Part shown: piece after piece, positions 1 through 10,837 of the stretch
How positions within the stretch are numbered: position 1 is the first letter of the stretch
Layout of the letters: each line of letters starts with the position of its first letter
NCBI RefSeq assembly: GCF_024448955.1
Contig: NZ_JAMOIH010000009.1
Coordinates: 62,001-126,000 of the forward strand
From: Stutzerimonas stutzeri
Lineage (GTDB): Bacteria > Pseudomonadota > Gammaproteobacteria > Pseudomonadales > Pseudomonadaceae
Length of the DNA: 64,000 nt
Direction: 5' to 3'
Made by a program: the position numbers and the translations under genes
Notes under the pieces: model-generated
The model's input: only the letters and a program-made list of their open reading frames with translations
Database searches by the model: none
Told to the model about the DNA's origin: nothing

Positions 1-1526
1 GCTGGAAGTGGTATCAGCAAGCGCTGCTGACACCGAGCGAGGTCTACATTTCCACACCCAGCGTGGCGGCGGCGACCGGCCAGTTCGTGCTTTCGCTGGG
101 GCGTACCCTGCAGCACAACGGGCAGGCGCTCGGTGTCCTGGGTGCCGACGTCGGCATGGGCGAGATTCTCGATCAGTTGAAACAGATCGAACTTCCGGGC
201 GATGGCCTGGCGTTCTTCATCGACAAGCAGGGCACCGTGCTCGGCCACCCGGATAGCGCTTACCTGGACAAAAAGGTGACGGCGCTTTATCCGGCGCTGG
301 ATCAGGCGACGCTCGCCGGCCTGGTTGCCCACAGTGGCACGCGGCACCTGCTCGATGGTGACGGCAAGCGCCTTTACGCCGCGCCGATCGGCCATGCCGA
401 TCAGGTGCTGGTCATGGTGTTGGACGACGCCGTACTGGCGGCGCCGCTGTATCGCCAGCTGTGGACGGGCCTCGCCGCCTTCGGCGTGATTCTGATCATC
501 TCGCTGACCGCCATCGGCCTGCTGTGCACCTGGCTGCTGCGGCCGCTCGGCGTGGTCTCCGCGGGCCTGCGGGTAATCGCCGACGGCAACGGCGATCTGA
601 CCCAGCGCATCCCCGAAGCGAGCAACGATGAGTTGGGCAGCCTTGCTCGGCATTTCAACCAGTTCGTCGGCAGCCTGCATACGCTGGTCGGTCACATTCG
701 CCGCCACGCCGAAGATATCGGTGGCGAGTCCGGTGACGTGCTGCAGCGCAGCAGCCTGTCGGTCGCCGAGCTCGGGCGCCTGCAGCAGGAGCTGGCGCTG
801 GTCGCCACGGCGGTGACCGAGATGGCCTCGGCCACCCAGGAAATCGCCGGCAATGCCGAGCGCACCGCGCAGTCGGCGCAGCAATCGACGCACAACAGCC
901 AACAGGGGCTGGAACTGGTGCGCAATACCCAGCGTTCAATCACCGGCCTGGCCGACGAGGTCGCGCAGGCTACCGGTGTGATTGCCGAGCTGAGCCAGCA
1001 CTCGCAGTCGATCTCCGGCGTGCTGGCCAGCATTCAAGGCATCGCCGAGCAGACCAACCTGCTGGCACTGAACGCCGCGATCGAAGCCGCGCGCGCCGGC
1101 GAGCAGGGCCGTGGATTCGCCGTGGTGGCCGACGAGGTGCGGGTACTGTCGCAGCGCACGCATGCATCGACGCAGGAAATCCAGGCGACCATCGCCACGT
1201 TCCAGCGCATCACCCAGAACGCCGTGGACAAGATGGACAGCAGCCGCGCACTGGCCGAGCGCAGCGTGAACGACGCTCAGCAGGCGTCCGCCGCGCTGGA
1301 GGAAATCACCCAGGCGGCGCAGCAGATTTCCGATATGTCCATGCAGATCGCCGCCGCGGCCGAAGAGCAGTCCGCCGTCACCGAGGAGATCACCCGCAAC
1401 GTGGTGACCATCAAGTCGCTGGGCGACACGCTGGCGACCAACTCGGTGGAAGGCGAGCGGCAGGCGCACCTGCTGCAAGGGCATGCCAGCGAGCTGAACG
1501 ATAAGGTCGGTCGCTTCATTCTCTGA
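1..1526 (+). CDS. Methyl-accepting chemotaxis protein, 5'-truncated by the window edge
   Basis: Transmembrane chemoreceptor passing a ligand signal to CheA/CheW. The frame is open from the left edge, and the residues before the first internal GTG (position 63) continue the sensory domain (WYQQALL, then YISTP), so the true start lies outside. Visible order, counting from 63: end of a periplasmic dCache-type sensor, a membrane segment near residues 135-160, a HAMP domain, then a long cytoplasmic coiled coil. The signalling hairpin carries the hallmark [21 protein letters not shown]. The ligand cannot be told. The next gene is 370 bases away and unrelated. Confidence 0.93.
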   Translation, partial: WKWYQQALLTPSEVYISTPSVAAATGQFVLSLGRTLQHNGQALGVLGADVGMGEILDQLKQIELPGDGLAFFIDKQGTVLGHPDSAYLDKKVTALYPALDQATLAGLVAHSGTRHLLDGDGKRLYAAPIGHADQVLVMVLDDAVLAAPLYRQLWTGLAAFGVILIISLTAIGLLCTWLLRPLGVVSAGLRVIADGNGDLTQRIPEASNDELGSLARHFNQFVGSLHTLVGHIRRHAEDIGGESGDVLQRSSLSVAELGRLQQELALVATAVTEMASATQEIAGNAERTAQSAQQSTHNSQQGLELVRNTQRSITGLADEVAQATGVIAELSQHSQSISGVLASIQGIAEQTNLLALNAAIEAARAGEQGRGFAVVADEVRVLSQRTHASTQEIQATIATFQRITQNAVDKMDSSRALAERSVNDAQQASAALEEITQAAQQISDMSMQIAAAAEEQSAVTEEITRNVVTIKSLGDTLATNSVEGERQAHLLQGHASELNDKVGRFIL

Positions 1527-1893
1527 GACGTTCCTCTTATGAGCGGGCCCGAAACGGCGTCAGACTCCGTCTTCGGGCCGCCTCGGCGAACGGCTCGCCC
1601 GGAGCCGGGCGTGCCTTTTGCCATTCATGCCGCCGGCCTTCCTCTGCATCGCCACGCGCGTTGAACGAGCCAGGCGCGCACTTGCGCAGATAAAGGCATC
1701 CCCCGCCGCCAACTTGGTCGCTCCGCCGCGTAACGTGCCGACATCGTTGCCTGCCGAAGACGCCGGCCTCAGACTTACATCACCGCCTCACATCTCCAGA
1801 CCACGGCTGGGAATTTTTGTATTTTCAGCAGGTCTATCCTGCCGACATGCCAAGAGCCTGTTGCTCTGTAGCGCGCCAAGGAAGCCAATCATC
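1527..1893. other. Intergenic region between chemoreceptor and rfbB
   Basis: Gene-free stretch of 367 bases. It holds a strong hairpin just after the chemoreceptor and a second small one at 1597-1610 (GCCCGG, AG, CCGGGC) followed by a short T run ending near 1619. The rfbB frame stays open upstream to 1618, but that extension has no rhamnose-family sequence; the family start is at 1894. A promoter for the rhamnose operon must lie here, but I see no convincing -35/-10 pair. Confidence 0.5.
1546..1579 (+). terminator. Hairpin downstream of the chemoreceptor gene
   Basis: Arms GGCCCGAA (1546-1553) and TTCGGGCC (1572-1579) pair, extended inward by ACGG/CCGT with a one-base bulge. It lies 20 bases after the chemoreceptor stop. 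No clear T tract follows, so it may be a weak terminator or an mRNA-stabilising structure. Confidence 0.4.
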
Positions 1894-2964
1894 ATGCGCA
1901 TTCTCGTAACCGGCGGAGCCGGATTCATCGGCTCTGCACTGATCCGTCACCTCATCCAAGACACCCCGCACAGCGTCCTTAACCTGGACAAGCTGACCTA
2001 TGCCGGCAATCTGGAGTCGCTGGCAGAAGTGCAGAGCAGCGACCGTTATCAGTTCCTGCAAGCCGACATCGCCGATCGCGAGCGCGTGGCCGAAGCGCTG
2101 CTGGAATTCCAGCCAGACGCCATCATGCATCTGGCCGCCGAATCCCACGTCGATCGCTCCATCGACGGCCCGGCCGAATTCATCCAGACCAACATCGTCG
2201 GTACCTATCAACTGCTGGAAGCCGCCCGTGCCTACTGGCAGACGCTGCCCGAAGGCCGTCGCCAGGCGTTCCGCTTCCATCACATTTCCACCGATGAGGT
2301 ATACGGCGACCTGCACGGCGTCGACGATCTGTTCACCGAAACCACGCCCTACGCGCCCAGCTCGCCCTATTCGGCGAGCAAGGCCTCGTCGGATCACCTG
2401 GTCCGCGCCTGGCAGCGCACCTACGGCTTGCCGGTGCTGATCACCAATTGCTCGAACAACTACGGGCCGTATCACTTCCCAGAGAAGCTGATCCCGCTGG
2501 TAATTCTCAACGCGCTGGATGGCAAGCCGCTGCCGGTCTACGGCGATGGCGCCCAGGTGCGTGACTGGCTGTTCGTGGAAGATCACGCTCGCGCGCTGTT
2601 CAAGGTGGTCAGCGAAGGCCAGGTCGGCGAGACCTACAACATTGGCGGCCACAACGAGCAGAAAAACATCGACGTGGTGCGTGGCATCTGCGCCCTGCTC
2701 GAAGAACTGGCGCCGCAGAAGCCGGAAGGTTTGGCGCGTTATGAGGACCTGATCACCTTCGTCAAGGACCGTCCCGGCCACGATCTGCGCTACGCCATCG
2801 ACGCCAGCAAGATCGAGCGCGAGCTGGGCTGGGTCCCGCGGGAAACCTTTGAGACCGGTCTGCGCAAGACGGTGGAGTGGTACCTGAACAATCTGGAATG
2901 GTGCCGTCGCGTTCAGGACGGCAGCTATCAACGTGAGCGCCTTGGCGCGCTGGAGAACGCATGA
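1894..2964 (+). CDS. rfbB: dTDP-glucose 4,6-dehydratase
   Basis: Second step of dTDP-L-rhamnose synthesis: NAD-dependent conversion of dTDP-glucose to dTDP-4-keto-6-deoxyglucose in the cytoplasm. The ATG at 1894 gives [13 protein letters not shown], the Rossmann motif at the very N-terminus as usual, and 356 residues, normal for RmlB. Further signatures are [11 protein letters not shown], the active-site STDEVYGD and the catalytic YxxxK in SPYSASKAS. The frame is open back to 1618, but that extension looks non-coding. The stop overlaps the rfbA start by four bases, so the genes are translationally coupled. Equivalent to rmlB. Confidence 0.97.
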   Translation: MRILVTGGAGFIGSALIRHLIQDTPHSVLNLDKLTYAGNLESLAEVQSSDRYQFLQADIADRERVAEALLEFQPDAIMHLAAESHVDRSIDGPAEFIQTNIVGTYQLLEAARAYWQTLPEGRRQAFRFHHISTDEVYGDLHGVDDLFTETTPYAPSSPYSASKASSDHLVRAWQRTYGLPVLITNCSNNYGPYHFPEKLIPLVILNALDGKPLPVYGDGAQVRDWLFVEDHARALFKVVSEGQVGETYNIGGHNEQKNIDVVRGICALLEELAPQKPEGLARYEDLITFVKDRPGHDLRYAIDASKIERELGWVPRETFETGLRKTVEWYLNNLEWCRRVQDGSYQRERLGALENA

Positions 2965-3833
2965 AAGGAATCATCCTCGCCGGAGGCTCCGGCACCCGTC
3001 TGCACCCCATCACCCTGGGCGTATCCAAGCAGCTGCTGCCGATCTACGACAAACCGATGGCCTACTACCCGATCTCGGTGCTGATGCTGGCTGGGATCCG
3101 CGACATCCTGCTGATCTCCACCCCCCAGGACCTGCCGCAGTACAAGAACCTGCTGGGCGACGGCAGCCAGTTCGGCGTCAATTTCAGCTACGCCGAACAG
3201 CCTTCGCCGGACGGCCTGGCCCAGGCCTTCCTGATCGGTGAAGAATTCATCGGCGACGACTCGGTGTGCCTGATCCTCGGCGACAACATCTTCCACGGCC
3301 AGCACTTCACCGAGAAGCTGCAGCGCGCCTCGGCACAGCAGAAAGGCGCTACGGTGTTCGGCTACTGGGTCAAGGACCCTGAGCGTTTCGGCGTGATCGA
3401 TTTCGACGAGAACGGCAAGGCGCTGTCCATCGAAGAGAAGCCGGCGAAACCGAAGTCGAGCTACGCGGTGACCGGCCTGTATTTCTACGACAACGACGTG
3501 ATCGAGATCGCCAAGTCGATCAAGCCCTCGCCGCGCGGCGAGCTGGAAATCACCGACGTCAACAATGCCTACCTCAAGCGCGGCGACCTAAATGTCGAGC
3601 GCTTCGGTCGCGGCTTCGCCTGGCTCGACACCGGCACCCACGACAGCCTGCTGGAAGCCTCGCAGTACGTGCAGACCATCGAGCACCGCCAAGGCCTGAA
3701 GGTCGCCTGCCTGGAAGAGATCGCCTACCAGCACAAGTGGATCGACCGCGAGCAGCTGCTGCAGCGCGCCGATGCACTGGGCAAGACCGGCTATGGCCAG
3801 TACCTGTTCAAGCTGGCGGGTGAAACCGCATGA
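2961..3833 (+). CDS. rfbA: Glucose-1-phosphate thymidylyltransferase
   Basis: Makes dTDP-glucose from dTTP and glucose-1-phosphate, the committed step toward dTDP-L-rhamnose. The 290-residue length is normal for RmlA. The N-terminal nucleotide-binding signature [20 protein letters not shown] and the following YDKPMAYYP are intact. [13 protein letters not shown] near residue 225 is typical of the family. It overlaps rfbB upstream and rfbC downstream by four bases each (ATGA), so it is the second gene of one operon. In P. aeruginosa rmlA follows rmlD; here it follows rmlB directly. Confidence 0.97.
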   Translation: MKGIILAGGSGTRLHPITLGVSKQLLPIYDKPMAYYPISVLMLAGIRDILLISTPQDLPQYKNLLGDGSQFGVNFSYAEQPSPDGLAQAFLIGEEFIGDDSVCLILGDNIFHGQHFTEKLQRASAQQKGATVFGYWVKDPERFGVIDFDENGKALSIEEKPAKPKSSYAVTGLYFYDNDVIEIAKSIKPSPRGELEITDVNNAYLKRGDLNVERFGRGFAWLDTGTHDSLLEASQYVQTIEHRQGLKVACLEEIAYQHKWIDREQLLQRADALGKTGYGQYLFKLAGETA

Positions 3834-4375
3834 AGATCATCGAAACCGAAATTCCCGACGTGCTGATCATCGAGCCCAAGGTCTTCGGTGACGAACGCGG
3901 GTTCTTCTACGAAAGCTTCAACGCCGCCGCATTCGAAGCCGCGACGGGACTCAAGCGCACCTTCGTCCAGGACAACCATTCCAAGTCCCAGCGCGGCGTG
4001 CTGCGGGGCCTGCACTATCAAATCCAGCAGCCCCAGGGGAAGCTGGTGCGGGTCGTGGCTGGCGAAGTGTTCGACGTGGCGGTGGACCTGCGGCGCAGCT
4101 CGCCCAGTTTCGGCCGCTGGGTCGGTACCCACCTGAGCGCACAGAATCAGCGTCAGCTGTGGATTCCGGAAGGTTTCGCGCACGGCTTCGTGGTACTCAG
4201 CGAGAGCGCCGAATTCCTCTACAAGACCACCGACTACTACGCGCCGGCCCATGAGCGCTCGTTGCTCTGGAACGATCCGCAGATCGGCATCGATTGGCCA
4301 TTCAGCGAGCCGCCTCAGCTGTCGCAGAAGGATATTGACGGCAAGGTACTCAGCGAGGCGGAGCTGTTCGCATGA
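3830..4375 (+). CDS. rfbC: dTDP-4-dehydrorhamnose 3,5-epimerase
   Basis: Epimerises C3 and C5 of dTDP-4-keto-6-deoxyglucose, third step of the rhamnose pathway. It has 181 residues, the usual RmlC cupin size. Family motifs are visible: RGFFYESFN, the catalytic-His region [18 protein letters not shown], and [10 protein letters not shown], followed by [12 protein letters not shown]. Four-base overlaps on both sides (rfbA stop, rfbD start) show a tightly coupled operon. The product feeds lipopolysaccharide core/O-antigen or rhamnolipid precursors; the window does not show which. Confidence 0.97.
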   Translation: MKIIETEIPDVLIIEPKVFGDERGFFYESFNAAAFEAATGLKRTFVQDNHSKSQRGVLRGLHYQIQQPQGKLVRVVAGEVFDVAVDLRRSSPSFGRWVGTHLSAQNQRQLWIPEGFAHGFVVLSESAEFLYKTTDYYAPAHERSLLWNDPQIGIDWPFSEPPQLSQKDIDGKVLSEAELFA

Positions 4376-5283
4376 AAATTCTCATCACCGGTAGCAGGGG
4401 GCAACTGTCTCGGGAGCTGCAACTGGCGCTCGCCGGTGAGGGAAAGGTACTCGCCCTGGGACACAACGTACTGGACCTGGCCAAACCGGCGGAGATTCGC
4501 CGGCAGGTTCGCCTGCTGCGTCCCGACCTGATCATCAACGCGGCTGCCTATACCGCCGTCGACTCGGCGCAGGCTGATCACGAACAGGCCTTCGCGGTGA
4601 ACGCCGTCGGCCCCGGCGTACTGGCCGAGGAAGCGACCGCTCTTGGCGTGCCGCTGATTCATTACTCCACCGATTACGTCTTCGACGGTCGCAAATCCGA
4701 GCCGTATCGGGAGGAGGATCAGCCAGCCCCTTTGAGCGTGTACGGCGAAAGCAAGCTGGCCGGTGAGCAGGCGGTTCAGGCGGTCGGCGGCAAGCATCTG
4801 ATTCTGCGTACCAGCTGGGTCTACTCATCGCACGGTCACAACTTCTTGCTGACCATGCAGCGCCTGCTGCAGGAGCGCGATTCGCTGTCGGTCGTCGACG
4901 ATGAAATCGGTGCGCCGACCTGGGCTGGTACCCTCGCCACGGTCACCGCCGAGCTGGTGCGCAAATGGCGCAACGGCAGCGGCGGCCCCAGCGGGCTCTA
5001 TCATCTGACCGCCAACGGCGAGACTTCCTGGTACGGCTTCGCCTGCAGCATCGCCGAACACCTGAGCCAGCAGGGTCGCCTGCGCGCCAGCCTCGAACCC
5101 ATCCTGTCCAGCGACTACCCCACCGCCGCTCAGCGCCCGCTCAATTCGCGCCTCAACTGCTCACGCTTGCAGCGCGACTGGAACATCGAATTGCCAGACT
5201 GGGAAGACGCCTTGCATCAGTGCCTGAACAGCCCGCGCAACGTGCAGACCGGGCAAGACGCCGTCGCTGCGCAGAACGCTTGA
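4372..5283 (+). CDS. rfbD: dTDP-4-dehydrorhamnose reductase
   Basis: NAD(P)H-dependent reduction giving dTDP-L-rhamnose, the last pathway step. It has 303 residues, normal for Rml[17 protein letters not shown] is the nucleotide-binding N-terminus; STDYVFDG and the YGESKLAGE stretch carry the catalytic Tyr-Lys pair. It overlaps rfbC by four bases and closes the operon. The order B-A-C-D differs from the B-D-A-C order known in PAO1 although the dctBD neighbours are the same. No clear terminator precedes dctB, 131 bases downstream. Confidence 0.96.
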   Translation: MKILITGSRGQLSRELQLALAGEGKVLALGHNVLDLAKPAEIRRQVRLLRPDLIINAAAYTAVDSAQADHEQAFAVNAVGPGVLAEEATALGVPLIHYSTDYVFDGRKSEPYREEDQPAPLSVYGESKLAGEQAVQAVGGKHLILRTSWVYSSHGHNFLLTMQRLLQERDSLSVVDDEIGAPTWAGTLATVTAELVRKWRNGSGGPSGLYHLTANGETSWYGFACSIAEHLSQQGRLRASLEPILSSDYPTAAQRPLNSRLNCSRLQRDWNIELPDWEDALHQCLNSPRNVQTGQDAVAAQNA

Positions 5284-5414
5284 TTCCGGATCGAAACCAA
5301 GCGACGGCCCTGCGGCGCTGTTCGAGTCCCGAACGCGCATGTCCCAAACGGGCACGGCCCTAACGCGCAAGTTCTGAACGTGCATAATGTCGCCCGGACA
5401 ACAGGCACGCACGC

Positions 5415-7214
5415 ATGACCGCATCCCTTTCTACTCGCCGCCCACGCTGGCGCAACCTGGCGTTGCTGGCGCTGCTGCTCGCGCCATTGCTCTGGCCATT
5501 GCAGCAGCTGACCGAGCGCTACTACCGCAACGAGCTGATCGAACAGAACCGCCAGACGCTGGATCTCTACGTCGCCAACCTGCTTGGCACTTTACGTCGC
5601 TACGAAGTCCTGCCGCGCATTCTGGGCGACCTGCCGGACCTGCGCAGCCTGCTGCGTGACAGCCAGAGCCCATCCCTGATCGACCGGGCCAATCGACTGC
5701 TGAACCGGCTGCGCCAGCAGACCGGCGCTGATGTCATCTACCTGATGGACACCAACGGCCAGACCCTGGCGACCTCGAATTGGAATGCCGAAGACAGCTT
5801 CATCGGCCGCAACTTCGCCTTCCGTCCGTATTTCCGACAGGCCATGGACGGCCAGCTCGGGCGCTTCTACGGCCTGGGCAACACCTCCGGCAAGCGCGGC
5901 TACTATTTCGGGGCGCCGGTGCGCGACAGCCAGGGGATTCTCGGTGTGCTGGTGGTCAAGGTCGATCTGGACCACACCGAAACGCTCTGGGGCAATACGC
6001 CCGAGCAATTGCTGGTCACCGACAATTTCGGCGTGGTCATCCTTACCTCTCGCCCTGACTGGCGGTTTCGCGCCAGCCGCGCCCTGGATGCCGAAGAGCG
6101 CGAGCAGATCGCCTTTGACCAGCCCTACCCCACGATCACGCCACAAAACCTGACGCTGGACATCGAGCGCTGGCTGATCCAGAGCCGCGAGCTGAAGGAA
6201 ACCGGCTGGACAGTCCGCATCCTGGCACCCATCAACCTGGTCGAGCGCCCAGTGCGCACCGTGGTCGCCATCGGTGGCGCGACCCTCGCCGCACTGCTGC
6301 TGCTGCTCGGCCTGTGGATGCAGCGGCGGCGCCACTTGCTGGAACGCATCGCCCTGGATGCCAAGGCTCGGCAGCAGCTCGAACAGCGCGTGCAGGAGCG
6401 GACGCGGGATCTGGAAGCGCTCAACAGCCGGCTCAAGCAGGAAGTGCTCGAACGCGAGCAGGCCCAGCAGGAACTGGTCCGCGCTCAGGACGAGCTACTG
6501 CAGGCCGGCAAACTGTCGGCGCTGGGCACCATGTCGGCCAGCATCAGCCATGAGCTCAACCAGCCGCTGGGCGCCATCCGCAGCTATGCCGACAACGCCG
6601 GTGTGCTGCTCGATCATCAGCGCAACGAGGAGGCTCGCGACAATCTCAGGCTGATCAGCGAGCTCACCGCGCGGATGGCCTCGATCATCGCTCACCTGCG
6701 TGCCTTCGCCCGGCGCGACCGCCATGCGCCGGAACGGGTTGCACTGCAACCGGCACTGGACGATGCCCTGGCACTACTGGCCAAACGTCGCCAGGCGATG
6801 GGGGTCGAACTGATCCGCGACATGCCCGACGCAACCCTCTGGGTTCAGGCGGGCGAAACACGGCTGCGGCAGATTCTGTCCAATCTGCTGGCCAACGCGC
6901 TCGACGCGCTCAACGAGCGACCGCCGGTGCGGCGCATCTGGCTGCGCGCCGAACGCATGGACGATGGCGTGCTGCTGACCCTGCGCGACAACGGCCCGGG
7001 GTTTACCGCCGCGGCGCTGGAACGCGCCCGAGAACCCTTTTTCACCACCAAGACAAGCGCCCAGGGCCTGGGGCTGGGGCTGGCCATCTGCGATACCCTA
7101 ACCCGCGCCCTGGATGGCGAGCTGAAGATGGCCAACCATCCCGAAGGCGGCGCCCAGCTCAGTCTCTATCTGCGATCCGCCGATCCCGGCATCGCCTTCC
7201 CCAGCGAGGACTAG
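5415..7214 (+). CDS. dctB: C4-dicarboxylate sensor histidine kinase DctB
   Basis: Membrane kinase sensing succinate, fumarate or malate and phosphorylating DctD. Of its 599 residues, one membrane segment lies at about 14-32 and a second near 275-298. Between them is a double-Cache periplasmic sensor (TGADVIYLMDTNGQTLATSNW; GRNFAFRPYF). A coiled coil (about 315-365) leads to the HisKA box ISHELNQPLGAIRSYADNA and a HATPase domain with RDNGPGF and GLGLGLAICD. The next gene, dctD, starts one base after the stop. Gene order with the TRAP transporter downstream matches PA5165-PA5169 of P. aeruginosa. Confidence 0.95.
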   Translation: MTASLSTRRPRWRNLALLALLLAPLLWPLQQLTERYYRNELIEQNRQTLDLYVANLLGTLRRYEVLPRILGDLPDLRSLLRDSQSPSLIDRANRLLNRLRQQTGADVIYLMDTNGQTLATSNWNAEDSFIGRNFAFRPYFRQAMDGQLGRFYGLGNTSGKRGYYFGAPVRDSQGILGVLVVKVDLDHTETLWGNTPEQLLVTDNFGVVILTSRPDWRFRASRALDAEEREQIAFDQPYPTITPQNLTLDIERWLIQSRELKETGWTVRILAPINLVERPVRTVVAIGGATLAALLLLLGLWMQRRRHLLERIALDAKARQQLEQRVQERTRDLEALNSRLKQEVLEREQAQQELVRAQDELLQAGKLSALGTMSASISHELNQPLGAIRSYADNAGVLLDHQRNEEARDNLRLISELTARMASIIAHLRAFARRDRHAPERVALQPALDDALALLAKRRQAMGVELIRDMPDATLWVQAGETRLRQILSNLLANALDALNERPPVRRIWLRAERMDDGVLLTLRDNGPGFTAAALERAREPFFTTKTSAQGLGLGLAICDTLTRALDGELKMANHPEGGAQLSLYLRSADPGIAFPSED

Positions 7215-7215
7215 C

Positions 7216-8607
7216 ATGACCAGCCAGATCGACCCGCAGTTTCAGGTAGTCCTGGTCGATGACGATCCCCATCTGCGCAAGGCACTGAGCCAAACGCTCG
7301 ACCTCGCCGGGCTCAAGGTCCTCAGCCTGGGCGATGCGCGCGGCCTGTCGACTCTGTTGCCGGTTAACTGGCCCGGCGTGGTGGTTACCGACATTCGCAT
7401 GCCCGGTCTCGATGGCCTCGAACTGCAACAGCAGTTGCATGCGCTCGACAGCGAGCTACCGGTTCTGCTGATCACTGGCCATGGCGACGTTCAGCTAGCC
7501 GTGCAGGCGATGCGTGCCGGTGCCTACGACTTTCTCGAGAAACCCTTCCCCAGCGAGGCGCTGCTCGACAGCGTGCGTCGCGCCCTGGCGCTGCGTCAGC
7601 TGGTACTCGACAACCGCAGCCTGCGTCTGGCGCTGGCCGACCGGCAGCAGCTTTCGATGCGCCTGCTCGGTCAATCGCCGGCCATGCAGCGTCTGAGAGA
7701 ACAGATCGGTGCGCTCGCCGGCACCCAGGCCGATGTACTGATCCTTGGCGAAACCGGTGCTGGCAAGGAGGTGGTGGCACGCGCGCTACACGACTTATCT
7801 AGTCGCCGCGGTGGTCCCTTCGTCGCAATCAACGCCGGCGCACTGGCCGAGTCGGTTGTCGAAAGCGAGCTGTTCGGTCACGAGGCGGGGGCTTTCACCG
7901 GCGCGCAGAAGCGCCGCATCGGCAAATTCGAGTTCGCCAATGGCGGCACCCTGTTCCTCGACGAGATCGAAAGCATGAGCCTGGACGTGCAGGTCAAACT
8001 GCTGCGCATGCTGCAGGAGCGGGTCGTCGAGCGACTGGGTGGCAACCAGATGATTCCGCTCGACATCCGTGTTATCGCCGCGACCAAGGAAGACCTGCGC
8101 CAGGCGTCCGATCAGGGCCGTTTTCGCGCCGACCTCTATTACCGGCTGAACGTCGCGCCGCTGCGCATCCCGCCGTTGCGCGAGCGTAGCGAGGACCTGC
8201 TGTTCCTGTTCCAGCATTTTGCCGAGACCGCCGCCAACCGCCACGGACTACCGATCCGCGAACTGCGCCCGGAGCAGCGCGCGCAGTTGCTCAGACATCC
8301 ATGGCCGGGCAACGTCCGCGAGCTGCAGAACACTGCGGAGCGCTTCGCCCTGGGGTTGGAACTGGGCCTCGATGATCGAGCCCGGCATGCCGACGGCACG
8401 GCGGACGCGGCGGGAAATGCGCTCAACGAGCAGGTCGATGCCTTCGAACGAGCGCTGATCGCCGCCGAGCTGGCGCGACCGCACGGCTCATTGCGCAGCG
8501 TCGCCGAAGCCCTCGGTCTGCCGCGCAAGACGCTGCACGACAAGCTGCGCAAGCATGGGCTGGTCTTCAGTGATACTGGCGGAACCTCGCCGGACGACGG
8601 CGAATAG
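7216..8607 (+). CDS. dctD: Sigma-54-dependent response regulator DctD
   Basis: Enhancer-binding activator of dicarboxylate transport genes. It has 463 residues: receiver (acidic VDDDPH, phospho-acceptor in VVTDIRMPGLDG, lysine in EKPFP), AAA+ domain (Walker A GETGAGKE, sigma-54 contact loop GAFTGA, Walker B FLDEIE), and a C-terminal Fis-type helix-turn-helix (SLRSVAEALGLPRKTLHDKLRKHGL). The intact GAFTGA motif means it can act on sigma-54 holoenzyme. This fits the -24/-12 promoter found before dctP. It is co-transcribed with dctB, one base apart. Confidence 0.96.
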   Translation: MTSQIDPQFQVVLVDDDPHLRKALSQTLDLAGLKVLSLGDARGLSTLLPVNWPGVVVTDIRMPGLDGLELQQQLHALDSELPVLLITGHGDVQLAVQAMRAGAYDFLEKPFPSEALLDSVRRALALRQLVLDNRSLRLALADRQQLSMRLLGQSPAMQRLREQIGALAGTQADVLILGETGAGKEVVARALHDLSSRRGGPFVAINAGALAESVVESELFGHEAGAFTGAQKRRIGKFEFANGGTLFLDEIESMSLDVQVKLLRMLQERVVERLGGNQMIPLDIRVIAATKEDLRQASDQGRFRADLYYRLNVAPLRIPPLRERSEDLLFLFQHFAETAANRHGLPIRELRPEQRAQLLRHPWPGNVRELQNTAERFALGLELGLDDRARHADGTADAAGNALNEQVDAFERALIAAELARPHGSLRSVAEALGLPRKTLHDKLRKHGLVFSDTGGTSPDDGE

Positions 8608-9975
<1,368 letters not shown>

Positions 9976-9982
9976 GCCTGAA

Positions 9983-10009
9983 GAGAGGGCGGGCACAACT
10001 CGCCCTCTC
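9983..10009 (+). terminator. Hairpin between dctP and dctQ
   Basis: Nine-base arms GAGAGGGCG (9983-9991) and CGCCCTCTC (10001-10009) form a stable stem seven bases after the dctP stop. There is no T tract, so it is probably a partial terminator or a 3' mRNA-stabilising structure that raises dctP over dctQM expression. Confidence 0.55.
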
Positions 10010-10210
10010 CGTTGCGACAGCTACAACACCGATAGATCAGTGAAAAAAGAACCCGACCAGGCAGTCATCGAGGCAAGGCGATCCCGAGCCTGAGGTCTGG
10101 ACGAAAACAAGCGTTTTTCATTGCTCTATAAACCGGTCACCACACCGGCTCATGGCGAACGTTCTGTACGCCCGTCAAAACAAAATGCATTCCATCGGGA
10201 GATGTCATCC

Positions 10211-10837
10211 ATGAACGCCCTCCGGCGCGTCTGGGACCACTTCGAGGAGGCTTTCATCGCCTTCCTGTTGGCCGCCATGACGCTGGTGACCTTTGTTTAT
10301 GTGGTCCTGAACAACCTCTACACCATTTTCTACAGCCTCGCGGACAGCTTTCCAGCGGCTGAAGACTTCTTCTTCGCAATCGGCGATTTCGTTATCGGCT
10401 TCGCCCAGGCGATGACGTGGAGCACCGCGTTGACCAAGGCGCTGTTCGCCTGGCTGATCTTTACCGGCCTCGCCTACGGCGTACGCACCGCCGGCCATAT
10501 CGGTGTCGATGCGCTGGTCAAGCTCGCGTCGCGCCCGGTACAGCGTTACATCAGCATCCTCGCCTGTCTGTTCTGCCTGGGTTACGCCGGCCTGATGACG
10601 GTGGCCAGTTTCGAATGGATCCAGGCGTTGTTCGTCGCCAACATCGGCGCCGAAGACCTCGGCCATATCGGCGTCAAGCAGTGGCATATCGGCATGATCG
10701 TGCCCATTGGTTTTGCCATGGTGTTCATCCGTTTCGTTGAAATCTTCGTGCGCATCCTGCGTAACGAACAAACCGGGCTGGGACTCGCCGATGAGGCCGC
10801 CGAGGCACTTAAGCTCGGTGAAGAGGAGCCGAAATAA
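10211..10837 (+). CDS. dctQ: TRAP transporter small permease DctQ
   Basis: Four-helix membrane subunit of the dicarboxylate TRAP transporter. I chose the ATG at 10211 because GGGAG ends nine bases before it; the in-frame ATG at 10202 abuts that ribosome-binding site. The result is 208 residues with hydrophobic helices near 15-37, 75-100, 115-135 and 155-180, typical of DctQ but with a longer first periplasmic loop (ADSFPAAEDFFF). The stop overlaps the dctM start by one base (TAATG), so the two permeases are coupled. Confidence 0.92.
   Translation: MNALRRVWDHFEEAFIAFLLAAMTLVTFVYVVLNNLYTIFYSLADSFPAAEDFFFAIGDFVIGFAQAMTWSTALTKALFAWLIFTGLAYGVRTAGHIGVDALVKLASRPVQRYISILACLFCLGYAGLMTVASFEWIQALFVANIGAEDLGHIGVKQWHIGMIVPIGFAMVFIRFVEIFVRILRNEQTGLGLADEAAEALKLGEEEPK

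Noticed and set aside
1834-2931. 365-codon minus-strand open frame
   Set aside because: Lies opposite rfbB, which is unmistakable; the antisense product resembles nothing.
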